Below the pieces are notes generated by a model, which was not told the DNA's origin, did no database searches, and saw nothing but the letters and a program-made list of their open reading frames with translations. From contig CAVWPS010000001.1 of assembly GCA_963756975.1 (NCBI GenBank), forward strand, positions 372,001 through 436,000: a DNA stretch of 64,000 nt, written 5' to 3'. Numbering within the stretch: position 1 is the stretch's first letter; the number at the start of each line of letters is the position of its first letter. Shown here one piece after another: positions 36,978 to 45,901 of this stretch. The stretch comes from CAVRQM01 sp963756975. GTDB lineage: Bacteria; Pseudomonadota; Alphaproteobacteria; Acetobacterales; Acetobacteraceae. The position numbers were made by a program, and so were the translations under genes.

Positions 36978-37101
36978 CCAGACCCGGCCGGCGACCCGGC
37001 GCTTTTCAGGGAACGTCCGCCCGCCCGATTTGTTGTGGAGATAGTCTCAGTCGGCGCGGCCAGCCACGCCGCACCATCGGTGCGGATCGGGGTACGTCAG
37101 A

Positions 37102-39984
37102 GTGTCGAACCAGCAACCAGACATCTTCCTGCTCGACGGCGGTGAGCAGGGCCGGCTCATGCGTGAGTTCGACTGGACCGCCCACCCGCTCGGCAGGCCC
37201 GCGCTATGGCCGCAGCCGCTCAAAACGCTGGTCAGTCTCATGCTGATGGCGACCCAGCCGATGTTCATCGCCTGGGGCCGGTCGCAAAGTCTGCTCTACA
37301 ACAACTCCTATGCCGAGGTGCTGGCGGACAAGCACCCCTGGGCGCTCGGCCGGCCGTTCCTCGACGTGTGGTCGGAGATCGCGCGCGACCTCCGCCCGCT
37401 GGTGGATCGGGTGTTCTCGGGTCACCCGGTCCACATGGACGACATCAGCCTGATCATGCGGCGGCGCGGCTTCGCGGAGGAGACGCATTTCGCGTTTTCC
37501 TACACGCCGGTCCTGAGCGATGGCGGCACCGTCGACGGTCTGTTCTGCGCGTGCCTGGAAACGACGGCGCAGGTCATGGCCGAGCGCCGGCAGGCGTTCC
37601 GCCTGGCGCTCGAGGAGGAGCTGCGCCGCTCGAACGATCCGAAGGCGATGATTTCCGCGACCGTCGGGGCTCTCGGGCGTCACCTCAAGGCCAGCCGCGT
37701 CGGCTACGGCATCGTCGACCGCGACGGCGTGACCGTGCGGCTCGCGTCGGATTACGTCGACGGCGTCGCCCCGCTATCCGGCGCGTTCCACCTGCCGGCG
37801 TTCGGCCCCGGCATCGTCGGACCGCAGACGGTAGGGACGACCGTCGTGCGGGCCGATGTGCGACGCGATCCCGGCGGCGCGCCACCGATCTGGGCCGAGA
37901 TCGACACGAGGGCGTTCGTCTCGGTGCCGCTGGTCGAGAACGCCCGGCTGAGAGCCGTGATGTACGTCAACAGCCGCGACCCGCGCGAGTGGACGCCCTA
38001 CGAGATCGAGCTGATCGAGACCACCGCCGGGCGGGTCTGGGACGCCACACAGCGCGCGCAGGCGGAGGCGGCATTGCGGGAGAGCGAAGCCCACCTCGCC
38101 GGCATTTTCGCGCAAACCGGGGCCGGCTTCGCGGAGACCGACCTCACCGGCCGCTTTGTTTCCGTCAACGACCATTTCTGCCATCTGGCCGGCCGCTCGC
38201 GCGACACGCTGCTCACGTTGCGCGTGCAGGACATCACCCATTCCGACGATCGCGACGCCGACACCGCCCGGCTGCAACGGGTCGCCGCGACCGGCACGCC
38301 CGACACGCTGGAGGAACGGTATGTGGCGGGCGACGGTGCCGCGATCTGGGTCGCCAGCACGGTCAGCCTGATCGGGGCCGGCGAGGCCGGTGCGACGCTG
38401 CTGGTCGTCGCGATCGACATTTCGGAACAGAAGCGGGCCGAGCAGGATCTGGTCACCGCGAAGGAGGCCGCCGAGGAGGCGAACCTCGCGAAAAGCATGT
38501 TCATCGCCAACATGAGCCACGAGCTGCGGACGCCGCTATCGGCCATCATCGGCTACAGCGAAATGCTGCTCGAGGAGCTGGCCGACGGTGCGGAGCCGGG
38601 CGAGCTCGAATCCGACATCGGCAAGGTGGAGAGCAACGCGCGCCACCTGCTCGGCCTCATCAACGACGTGCTCGATCTGTCGAAGATCGAGAGCGGGAAG
38701 ATGGAGGTGTTCGTCGAGGCGTTCGATATCGAGAACATGGTCCACGACGTCGCCGAAACCGTGGACAGCCTGATCCGCAAGAATGGCAACACGCTCGCGG
38801 TCGAGCTGGAGCCGGGGCTCGGCACCATGCGATCCGACGTCACCAAGGTGCGGCAGACGCTGCTGAACTTCCTGTCGAACGCGGCCAAGTTCACCGAGAA
38901 CGGCCACATCACGCTGTTCGCCCGCAAGGATCCGTCCGATGCCCAGTATCTGACGCTCGGTGTGCGCGACGACGGCATCGGCATGACCGAGGAACAGCAG
39001 GCCAAGCTGTTCCAGCGTTTCACCCAGGCCGACGCGTCGACCACGCGAAAGTTCGGCGGCACCGGCCTCGGGCTGTCGATCACCAAGGCGTTCATGACGA
39101 TGCTCGGCGGTGCCATCGACGTGCGGAGCGCGCCCGGTCAGGGCAGCACATTCGCGGTCCGGTTGCCGTTGGAATTCGCCGAATCGTCTCGTGATAATTT
39201 GGGCATCGCCGCCCGCGCGGGCCTCGACGGCCAGGACCTCCGGACCGGCGGCAAGGATGTGGTGCTGGTGATCGACGACGATCCGTCGCAGCTGGAATTG
39301 ATGGCGCGCTTCCTCGCGCGCGAGGGCTTCGCCGCCCGCACCGCGCATGACGGTGTCACGGGGCTACAGATGGCAAAGGTGCTTCGGCCCAAAGTCATTC
39401 TGCTCGACGTGACGATGCCCGGCCTGGACGGCTGGACGGTGCTGCGCGCGCTGAAGGCCGATCCGGAGATGGCGGACATTCCCGTCATCATGGTGACGTT
39501 CATCTCCGACGACGGGCTCGCGAGCAGCCTGGGGGCGGCGGATTTCGTGACCAAGCCGGTGAAGTGGGAGCGGTTCCGCCAGGTGATGGACCGTTTCCGG
39601 GACCGGGTCGGCGACGTGCTGATCGTCGACGACGACGCCGATGTGCGCCGCCGCCTCCGCTTGGCGCTGGAGCGGGACGGCTGGACGGTCGCGGAGGCGC
39701 AGAACGGGAAGGACGCGCTGGAACGGGTGACGCTGACCTTGCCGCGCGTGATCCTGCTGGATCTCGAAATGCCGGTGATGGACGGGTTTTCGTTCCTGCA
39801 CACGTTCCGCGGTTTGCCCGGCTGCCAGGATATTCCGGTCGTCGTCATCACCGCGCGCGACCTGTCGCGGCAGGACCGCGAGGAGTTGCGGGAGGCGGAC
39901 AAGGTGCTGACCAAGGGCGAGACCGATCTGCGCGCGCTGTCGAACGAGTTGCTGGCGGTGACCGGGGCGGCTGCGCAGAAGTAA
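37102..39984 (+). CDS. hybrid sensor histidine kinase with two receiver domains
   Basis: 960 residues, GTG start, no membrane segment, so a soluble sensor. Order: PAS-like (about 20-150), GAF (170-320), PAS (325-445), HisKA with FIANMSHELRTPLSAIIGY (phospho-His about 473), HATPase (N box SNAAKFTEN, DDGIGM, GGTGLGLSI), REC1 (DVVLVIDDDPS, phospho-Asp in LLDVTMPG, TKPVKW), REC2 (DVLIVDDDADV, LLDLEMPVMDG). No HPt domain or response regulator is adjacent, so its output is unknown. A 7-base hairpin (37069-37085) lies just before the start. Downstream is the nitrile hydratase operon. Confidence 0.92.
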   Translation: MSNQQPDIFLLDGGEQGRLMREFDWTAHPLGRPALWPQPLKTLVSLMLMATQPMFIAWGRSQSLLYNNSYAEVLADKHPWALGRPFLDVWSEIARDLRPLVDRVFSGHPVHMDDISLIMRRRGFAEETHFAFSYTPVLSDGGTVDGLFCACLETTAQVMAERRQAFRLALEEELRRSNDPKAMISATVGALGRHLKASRVGYGIVDRDGVTVRLASDYVDGVAPLSGAFHLPAFGPGIVGPQTVGTTVVRADVRRDPGGAPPIWAEIDTRAFVSVPLVENARLRAVMYVNSRDPREWTPYEIELIETTAGRVWDATQRAQAEAALRESEAHLAGIFAQTGAGFAETDLTGRFVSVNDHFCHLAGRSRDTLLTLRVQDITHSDDRDADTARLQRVAATGTPDTLEERYVAGDGAAIWVASTVSLIGAGEAGATLLVVAIDISEQKRAEQDLVTAKEAAEEANLAKSMFIANMSHELRTPLSAIIGYSEMLLEELADGAEPGELESDIGKVESNARHLLGLINDVLDLSKIESGKMEVFVEAFDIENMVHDVAETVDSLIRKNGNTLAVELEPGLGTMRSDVTKVRQTLLNFLSNAAKFTENGHITLFARKDPSDAQYLTLGVRDDGIGMTEEQQAKLFQRFTQADASTTRKFGGTGLGLSITKAFMTMLGGAIDVRSAPGQGSTFAVRLPLEFAESSRDNLGIAARAGLDGQDLRTGGKDVVLVIDDDPSQLELMARFLAREGFAARTAHDGVTGLQMAKVLRPKVILLDVTMPGLDGWTVLRALKADPEMADIPVIMVTFISDDGLASSLGAADFVTKPVKWERFRQVMDRFRDRVGDVLIVDDDADVRRRLRLALERDGWTVAEAQNGKDALERVTLTLPRVILLDLEMPVMDGFSFLHTFRGLPGCQDIPVVVITARDLSRQDREELREADKVLTKGETDLRALSNELLAVTGAAAQK

Positions 39985-40057
39985 GGCCATCGCCATTCGG
40001 CGTGTGCCACGAAGGATCGGGTGATACCGTCGGCGCCGGCGCACCAGGAGCTGACCG

Positions 40058-40693
40058 ATGAGCGGCGACACGCACGACCACGACCACCACGACCATCAGC
40101 ACGTGCCTTCGGCGACCGCCCTGCGGGTCAAGGCGCTAGAATCCTTGCTCGTGGAAAAAGGGCTGGTCGATCCGGCGGCACTGGATGCGCTGGTCGAGAC
40201 GTACGAGACCAAGATCGGTCCGCATAACGGGGCCCGAATCGTCGCCCGCGCCTGGCTCGATCCCGCCTTCAAGGCGAGGTTGCGCGCGGACGCCACGGCC
40301 GCGATCGCGGAACTGGAATTTCCGGGCTCGGACGCGCCGGACATGGTCGTGGTCGAGAACACGCCGACACTGCACAACCTGATCGTCTGCACGCTGTGCT
40401 CCTGCTACCCGACGCTGGTGCTCGGCCTGCCGCCGGTCTGGTACAAATCGTCCGCGTATCGGTCGCGCGCGGTGATCGACCCGCGCGGGGTGCTGCGTGA
40501 GTTCGGGCTGACGCTGGACGACGACGTCGCGGTCCGCGTGTGGGATTCGACCGCCGAGCTTCGGTATCTGGTCCTGCCCGAGCGACCGGCCGGAACCGAG
40601 GGGCTCGGCGAGGACGCGCTTGCGGCGCTGGTCACCCGCGATGCCATGGTCGGCACGGCCAAGGTCACCGCCCCAGCGATCGCCGCCGCATGA
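40058..40693 (+). CDS. nthA: nitrile hydratase alpha subunit, cobalt type
   Basis: Converts nitriles to amides with the beta subunit. 211 residues. The metal loop VCTLCSCYPT (Cys111, Cys114, Ser115, Cys116) carries the Thr of cobalt enzymes instead of the Ser of iron enzymes. Cys114 and Cys116 are the residues normally oxidised. A His-rich start (THDHDHHDHQH) may help metal loading; it is common in proteobacterial cobalt forms. Followed by nthB with an ATGA overlap. No amidase is adjacent. Confidence 0.95.
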   Translation: MSGDTHDHDHHDHQHVPSATALRVKALESLLVEKGLVDPAALDALVETYETKIGPHNGARIVARAWLDPAFKARLRADATAAIAELEFPGSDAPDMVVVENTPTLHNLIVCTLCSCYPTLVLGLPPVWYKSSAYRSRAVIDPRGVLREFGLTLDDDVAVRVWDSTAELRYLVLPERPAGTEGLGEDALAALVTRDAMVGTAKVTAPAIAAA

Positions 40694-41349
40694 ACGGCGT
40701 GCACGATATGGGCGGGATGCAAGGTTTTGGGCCGGTGTGCCCGGAGCCGAACGAGCCGGTGTTCCACGCCGCTTGGGAAGGCCGCGTTCGCGCGATGTTC
40801 GTGGTCATGCGCGCGCTAAAACTCTGGAACATCGACGCCAGCCGGTTCGCGCTCGAGCGGCTGCCGCCGGCGGATTATCTGAGCTTTAGCTACTTCGAGA
40901 AATGGCTCGCGGCGCTGATCGACCTGACGATCGCGGCGAAACTCGTCACCGCCGAGGAGGTGGCCGCAGGGCGCGCGGTGGCCGAATCACCGGTGACGGT
41001 CCAGCCGCCCGATGCCGCCGGTGCACTCCAGCTCGCGACGCACGGCCGGTCGTTCCAACGCGAAAGCGCGACAAAACCCCGGTTCGCCGCCGGGCAGACT
41101 GTTCGCGCACGCAACATCAACACGCCGGGCCACACGCGGCTGCCCCGCTACGTTCGTGGCCGGGCGGGCACGATCCACAGCCACCATGGCGCGCACGTCT
41201 TTCCGGATTCGAACGCGCATTTCGCCGGCGAGGCCCCGCAACATCTCTACACGGTGCGCTTCACGTCGCCGGAGCTGTGGGGCGAGCAGGGCCGCGCCGG
41301 GGACGAAATCTGCCTCGATCTGTGGGAGAGCTACCTTGATCCCGTCTGA
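40690..41349 (+). CDS. nthB: nitrile hydratase beta subunit
   Basis: Structural partner of the alpha subunit; the heterodimer interface shapes the active site. 219 residues. Diagnostic parts are MNGVHDMGGMQGFGPV at the start, ALKLWNIDASRFALERLPPADYLSFSYFEKW in the helical N-terminal domain, and the C-terminal SH3-like barrel with HTRLPRYVRGRAGTI, HHGAHVFPDSNAH and LWGE. The ATG overlaps the alpha stop, and the stop is one base from the accessory gene. Confidence 0.95.
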   Translation: MNGVHDMGGMQGFGPVCPEPNEPVFHAAWEGRVRAMFVVMRALKLWNIDASRFALERLPPADYLSFSYFEKWLAALIDLTIAAKLVTAEEVAAGRAVAESPVTVQPPDAAGALQLATHGRSFQRESATKPRFAAGQTVRARNINTPGHTRLPRYVRGRAGTIHSHHGAHVFPDSNAHFAGEAPQHLYTVRFTSPELWGEQGRAGDEICLDLWESYLDPV

Positions 41350-41350
41350 G

Positions 41351-41656
41351 ATGCCGTCCGACGCCGATGGACCGGTCTTCGCGGAGCCTTGGCAGGGGCA
41401 AGCCTTCGCGCTCGCGCTACAGCTTCAGCGCGCAGGGCATTTCGGCGCGGCCGAGTGGGCCGATACGCTGGGTGCCGTTTTGCGCGAGGCGGGTCACGAC
41501 GACGGCTCGCGGTATTACGAACATTGGTTGGTGGCGCTCGAACGGATCAGCATCGCCAAAGGGCTGACCGATCAGGCGGCCGTGGACGCGCGTGCGGCCG
41601 ACTGGGCCGACGCCTATCGCCGGACTCCGCATGGGCAGCCGGTGGAGCTACGCTAA
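41351..41656 (+). CDS. nitrile hydratase accessory protein (cobalt activator, P14K-like)
   Basis: 101 residues. Resembles the N-terminal half of the beta subunit (FAEPWQGQAFALALQLQRAGHFGAAEWADTLGAVL, YYEHWLVALERI), as expected for the self-subunit-swapping chaperone that loads cobalt into the alpha subunit. It starts at the ATG at 41351, with a TTG five codons upstream as an alternative. Its stop overlaps by 4 bases the stop of the convergent sugar permease gene. Confidence 0.88.
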   Translation: MPSDADGPVFAEPWQGQAFALALQLQRAGHFGAAEWADTLGAVLREAGHDDGSRYYEHWLVALERISIAKGLTDQAAVDARAADWADAYRRTPHGQPVELR

Positions 41657-42621
41657 CGCCGCGACCCCTTGGCCAGCCGGTCGAACGCGACCGCCAGCAC
41701 GATGATGACGCCGACGATGATCTGCTGGATGTACGGCGACACGTTCAGCAGCACCAACCCGTTCAGCAGCACGCCGATCAACGCCGCGCCGACCACGGTG
41801 CCCGCGACCCCGCCCACGCCGCCGAACAGGCTGGTCCCGCCGATCACCACCGACGCGATCACCGTCAGCTCGTAGCCGGTGCCCGCCACCGCCTCGGCCG
41901 AGTTCAGCCGCGACGACAGCACGAAGCCCGCGAGGCCCGAGAACAATCCGACGATGACGTAGACGGCGAGCGTGATCCCGCGCACGCGCAAGCCCGACAG
42001 TCGTGCCGCCTCGGCGTTGCCGCCCACCGCGTAGACGTGGCGGCCGAACCGCGTGCCGCGCAGCACGATCGCGCAGACGATGGCGCAGACGAGAAAGATC
42101 AGCACCGGAACAGGGATTCCGGCCAGCCTCCCCTGCCCCCAATAGCGGTACGGCGCGTCGAACGCGCTGATCGGGCCGCCGCCGGAATACAGCAGCGCGG
42201 CCCCCCGGAATGCCGACAAGCCGCCCAGCGTGACGACGAACGGCGGCACGTTCAGCCGCGTGATGGCGAGCCCCTGGATCAGGCCGGCCCCGAGGCCGAC
42301 CAGCACCGCCGCACCCGCCGCGACCCAGACGGGCCAGCCGACGATCACCGCGTCGTCCAGCGACAGCGTGTTGCCCGACGATCCTTTCGACAGCGCGGCG
42401 GCGACCAGCCCGGCCAGTGCGACGATCGAGCCCACCGACAGGTCGATGCCGCCGGTCAGGATCACGAACGTCATGCCGAGCGCGATCAGCCCGGTGATGG
42501 AGATCTGCCGCATGACGTTGAGCAGGTTCAGCGTCGACAGGAACCGTGGCTCCGCGATGGAGAACACGATCATCAGCGCCAGCAGGAACAGCAGCGGCGC
42601 GAAACGGGCGACCAGTCTCAA
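41653..42621 (-). CDS. rbsC: sugar ABC transporter permease, RbsC family
   Basis: 322 residues, eight or more membrane spans. It begins with a TTG whose last two bases lie in the rbsA stop (TTGA). Family segments: NVMRQISITGLIALGMTFVILTGGIDLSVGS, LNVPPFVVTLGGLSAFRGAALL, VYAVGGNAEAARLSGLRV (EAA-like loop) and IASVVIGGTSLFGGVGG. RbsC-type permeases carry ribose, xylose, allose and others; ribose is assumed but not proven. Confidence 0.88.
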   Translation of the reverse strand: MRLVARFAPLLFLLALMIVFSIAEPRFLSTLNLLNVMRQISITGLIALGMTFVILTGGIDLSVGSIVALAGLVAAALSKGSSGNTLSLDDAVIVGWPVWVAAGAAVLVGLGAGLIQGLAITRLNVPPFVVTLGGLSAFRGAALLYSGGGPISAFDAPYRYWGQGRLAGIPVPVLIFLVCAIVCAIVLRGTRFGRHVYAVGGNAEAARLSGLRVRGITLAVYVIVGLFSGLAGFVLSSRLNSAEAVAGTGYELTVIASVVIGGTSLFGGVGGVAGTVVGAALIGVLLNGLVLLNVSPYIQQIIVGVIIVLAVAFDRLAKGSRR

Positions 42622-44144
42622 TGGATCGTCTCCAATGCCATCAGCCCCATCAGGCGCTCGGCGGTCGCATCCGCCGCCGCGAGTTCGCCGGTGATCCGGC
42701 CCTCGCGCATCGTCACGATCCGGTCGCTGATCGCCATCACCTCCGGCAGTTCGGACGAGATGGCGATGATCGCGATCCCCCGTCCCGCCAGCGCGTCGAG
42801 CAGCTCGTGCACCTCGGCCTTCGCGGCGATGTCGACGCCGCGCGTCGGCTCGTCGACGATCAGCACTTTCGGCTCCAGCGAGAGCCAGCGCGCGAGCACG
42901 ACTTTCTGCTGATTGCCGCCGGACAGGTCGATGACGATCTGTTCCGGCCCGCGCATGCGGATGTGCATCGCCTCGCGGTAGCCTTCCAACGCGCGGGTCT
43001 CGGCGCGCGTGTCGACGAACGGCCCGCGCGAGAACTTCGCCAGGGCGGCGATGGAGAAATTCGGCCGCACCGCCTGCGCCAGGAACAGCGCCTGCTGCTT
43101 GCGGTCCTCCGGCACCAATCCGATGCCGGCGCGGATCGCGTCGCGCGGCGAGCGGATGACGAGCGGCCGGCCGTCCACCTCGATCGTGCCGGCCACGATC
43201 GGATCGGCCCCGAACACCGCGCGCGAAAATTCGGTGCGCCCGGCCCCGACCAGGCCCGCGATGCCCAGGATTTCGCCGGCCCTCACGTCGAGGTCGACAC
43301 CATGCAGCGTCGTCCCGCGCGTCGGGTCGGTGCGCAAGCCGCGCACCGAGAGCCGGACGCCGCCGACCTTGTGGCGCGCCTGCGGGCGGCGGTACAGCGC
43401 CTGTTCGGAGCGGCCGACCATCATGCGGATCATCTCGTCCATCTTGGTGTCCGCCATCGCCCGCTCGCCGACCAGCTTGCCGTCGCGCAGCACGGTCAGC
43501 CGGTCGCAGATGGTCGCCGCCTCCTCGAGCCGATGGGTGACGAAGATCACCGCGATGCCGTCGCGCCGCAGCCCGCGCATGATGTCGAGCAGGCGGGAGA
43601 CTTCGGCACCGGACAGGGCCGAGGTCGGCTCGTCCATGATGATGAGCCGGCTGTCCATCGACAGGGCGCGCGCGATTTCCACCATCTGCTGCTCGGCGAC
43701 CGACAGCGCGCGGACGGGCGTCGCCGGGTCCAGCATCAGGCCGATGCGGGCCGTGATGGCGCGCGTGTCCCGTTGCATCTGGCGGCCATCGACGAAGCCG
43801 CCCCGCAACGGCTCGCGCCCGACGAACACGTTCTCCGCGATCGAGAGGTCGGGGATGAGCGTGAACTCCTGGTAGATCGTCACGATCCCCTGGCGCTGTG
43901 CGGCGTGCGGGCTGGCCAGCGTGATCGGCTGGCCGCGCCACTCGATCGTGCCGGCATCGGGCGACTGCGCGCCGGACACGATTTTCAGCAGCGTCGACTT
44001 GCCGGCCCCGTTCTCGCCGAGGAGCGCGTGGATCTCCCCGGCGCGCACCGCGAGCGAGACGTCGTCGAGCGCGGTGACGCCGGGGAATCGCTTGGTCAGG
44101 CCGGTCAGGCGCAGCAGCGGCGCGGTGTGCGCCGCCGCTGTCAT
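42618..44144 (-). CDS. rbsA: sugar ABC transporter ATPase, RbsA family
   Basis: 508 residues, two ABC domains. First: GENGAGKSTLLKIVSGA, IYQEFTLIPDLSIAENVFVGRE, LSVAEQQMVEIARAL, LIIMDEPTSALSG. Second: GIAGLVGAGRTEFSRAVFG, PEDRKQQALFL, LSGGNQQKVVLARWL, LIVDEPTRGVD. Typical of the carbohydrate uptake transporter-2 family. Lies between rbsB (7 bases upstream) and rbsC (overlapping). Confidence 0.92.
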   Translation of the reverse strand: MTAAAHTAPLLRLTGLTKRFPGVTALDDVSLAVRAGEIHALLGENGAGKSTLLKIVSGAQSPDAGTIEWRGQPITLASPHAAQRQGIVTIYQEFTLIPDLSIAENVFVGREPLRGGFVDGRQMQRDTRAITARIGLMLDPATPVRALSVAEQQMVEIARALSMDSRLIIMDEPTSALSGAEVSRLLDIMRGLRRDGIAVIFVTHRLEEAATICDRLTVLRDGKLVGERAMADTKMDEMIRMMVGRSEQALYRRPQARHKVGGVRLSVRGLRTDPTRGTTLHGVDLDVRAGEILGIAGLVGAGRTEFSRAVFGADPIVAGTIEVDGRPLVIRSPRDAIRAGIGLVPEDRKQQALFLAQAVRPNFSIAALAKFSRGPFVDTRAETRALEGYREAMHIRMRGPEQIVIDLSGGNQQKVVLARWLSLEPKVLIVDEPTRGVDIAAKAEVHELLDALAGRGIAIIAISSELPEVMAISDRIVTMREGRITGELAAADATAERLMGLMALETIH

Positions 44145-44151
44145 GCCGCTA

Positions 44152-45094
44152 TCATTTCATCTCCGACAGACGCTCGGCCTTGTCGAGGTTGGCCTGCGTC
44201 AGCACGATCGGCGTCAGCAGCGTGACCTTCTGCGCCGGCTGCTTGCCGTCCCGCGCGAACGCGATCGCGATGTCCATCGCGATCCGGCTCTGCTGGCCGG
44301 GGAACTGCTCGACGGTGCCGGCGAGGCTGCCGTCCTTGATGCGCGACAGCGCCTCCGGCAACGCGTCGAAGCCGTAGATCTTGATCTTCGTCAGGTTGCG
44401 CGCGCGGGCCGCCTCCAGTGCGCCGAGCGCCATGTCGTCGTTGGCACAGACGATCACGTCCGGCGGCGTGGCCATGCTGGTCAGGCCGTTCTCGGTCATC
44501 GTCAGCGCCTGATCGCGGGCGAAGTTGGCCGGCTGCTCGAAGACGATCTTGTATTTGTCCTTGTGCGCGTCGAGGACGGAGTGCAGCCCCTTGTTGCGGT
44601 CGATCGCGGGGCCGGCACCGGGCTGGCCCTGCAGATGCATGATCGTCGCACCGTTCGGGAACGCGGCCAGGATCGCCTCGCCTTGCGCCTCGCCGCCCTT
44701 GACGTTGTCCGCGCCCACATGCGCGAGCACGCCGTCCACACCGTTCACGCGACGGTCGATGGTCACGACGGGCACGCCCGCCTCGACCGCCGCCTGCACC
44801 GCCGGCGCCAGGGCCGCCACATCGAGCGGGCTGACGACGATGGCGCTGACGCCCTTGGTCACCGCCGCCTCGAGATCGGCGGTCTGCTTCGGGGCACTGT
44901 TCTGCCCGTCCGTCTCGGTCAGCGTGACGCCGCCGGCTTTTCTTCGCCTCGTCCCGCAGCTCGGTCTGCATGTGAACGAAGAACGGGAAGCTGAGGCTCG
45001 GCAGCGATGTGGCGATGGTGAGCGGCTTTTGCGCCAGGGCCGGCGCGGCGAACGCGGCGCACATGGCGGCCGCGAGCAGTGTTCTGCGGAACAT
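44152..45094 (-). CDS. rbsB: periplasmic sugar-binding protein, RbsB family, frameshifted near the N-terminus
   Basis: The signal peptide MFRRTLLAAAMCAAFAAPALAQ and first strand (PLTIATSLPSLSFPFFVHMQTEL) from the ATG at 45094 are in one frame. From AGGVTLTETDGQN to LDKAERLSEMK, the rest (GVSAIVVSPLDVAALAPAV, VVTIDRRVNGV, ATIMHLQGQPGAGPAIDRNKG, VIVCANDDMALGALEA) is in the next. One extra A in the AAAA run (TTTT at 44938-44941 on the plus strand) explains the break. Repaired length about 313. A GGAAG site lies 7 bases before the start. First gene of the transporter operon. Confidence 0.88.
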
Positions 45095-45198
45095 TTTTTT
45101 CTTCCGGCGATGTTTGTTTCCTCACCCGAACCTTGGCGGGCGCGGCGTGCGGCCGTCAAGCGGTCGCGACGGTGTCCGCAACGCGGTAGACCGCCCCC

Positions 45199-45901
45199 AT
45201 GATCGCTCGCGTCAGACGTTCATTGCCGTGGCTGGCGATCGCCGCGCTGCTGATCGCCGCATGGTTCCTCGTGCCGCGCGGCGACGCGGCGTGGGCGTAT
45301 CTCGGCGCGCACCGGGCGGCGTGGCTCGCGGCGGTGGCGGCCCGGCCGGTGGTCTGGGCGGCTGCCTACGTCGTGGCGTACGCGGCCGTGGTGTCGCTGT
45401 CCCTGCCGGCCGGCGGGCTGCTGACCGTGACCGGCGGGCTGCTGTTCGGCGCGGCACCCGGCGGCGCGCTCGCGGTCGTGGCGGCCAGCGTGGGGGCGGT
45501 GCTGCTGTTCCTGATCGCGCGCACCGCGTTCGGCGCCGGTCTGGCCCGCCGCGCGGCACCGTTGGTCGAGCGGTTGCGGCCGGGGATGGAGCGCGACGGG
45601 TTCAGCTGGCTGCTCGCGTTGCGGCTGATCCCGGTCGTGCCGTTCTGGCTGACCAACCTCGCCCCCGCCCTGCTCGGGATGCGGCTCAAACCGTTCGTGC
45701 TGGCCACCGTGCTCGGCATCGCGCCCGCGACATTCGTGCTGGCCAGCGTCGGGGCCGGGGTCGGCGACTGTGCTGGCGCAGGGCCGCGTGCCGGATTTGT
45801 CCATCCTGTTGTCGGCACCGGTGCTGCTGCCATTACTGGCGTTGGCCGCGTTGTCGCTGCTGCCGGTGGCTTGGCGGTTCTGGAGGGCACGACATGCCTG
45901 A
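45199..45901 (+). CDS. TVP38/TMEM64 (DedA-like) membrane protein, frameshifted near the C-terminus
   Basis: Inner-membrane protein of the VTT/SNARE-associated fold, probably a lipid scramblase or transporter. It has several spans with the family core SLPAGGLLTVTGGLLFGAAPG and RLIPVVPFWLTNLAPALLGM. After GVGD near 45769 the frame must shift by one base; the other frame gives VLAQGRVPDLSILLSA and a final hydrophobic span ending FWRARHA, with a stop at 45899-45901. Repaired length about 233. The stop then overlaps the start of the flavoprotein gene, the usual pairing for this family. Confidence 0.82.

Noticed and set aside
40058..40120. His-rich start of the nitrile hydratase alpha subunit as a novel metal domain
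   Set aside because: Such His-rich extensions are common in cobalt-type enzymes of proteobacteria.
44925..44945. Programmed frameshifting as the explanation for rbsB and gyrA
   Set aside because: No recognised slippery heptamer, stimulatory hairpin or conserved dual-frame design is visible, and the breaks occur in unrelated genes at short homopolymers.
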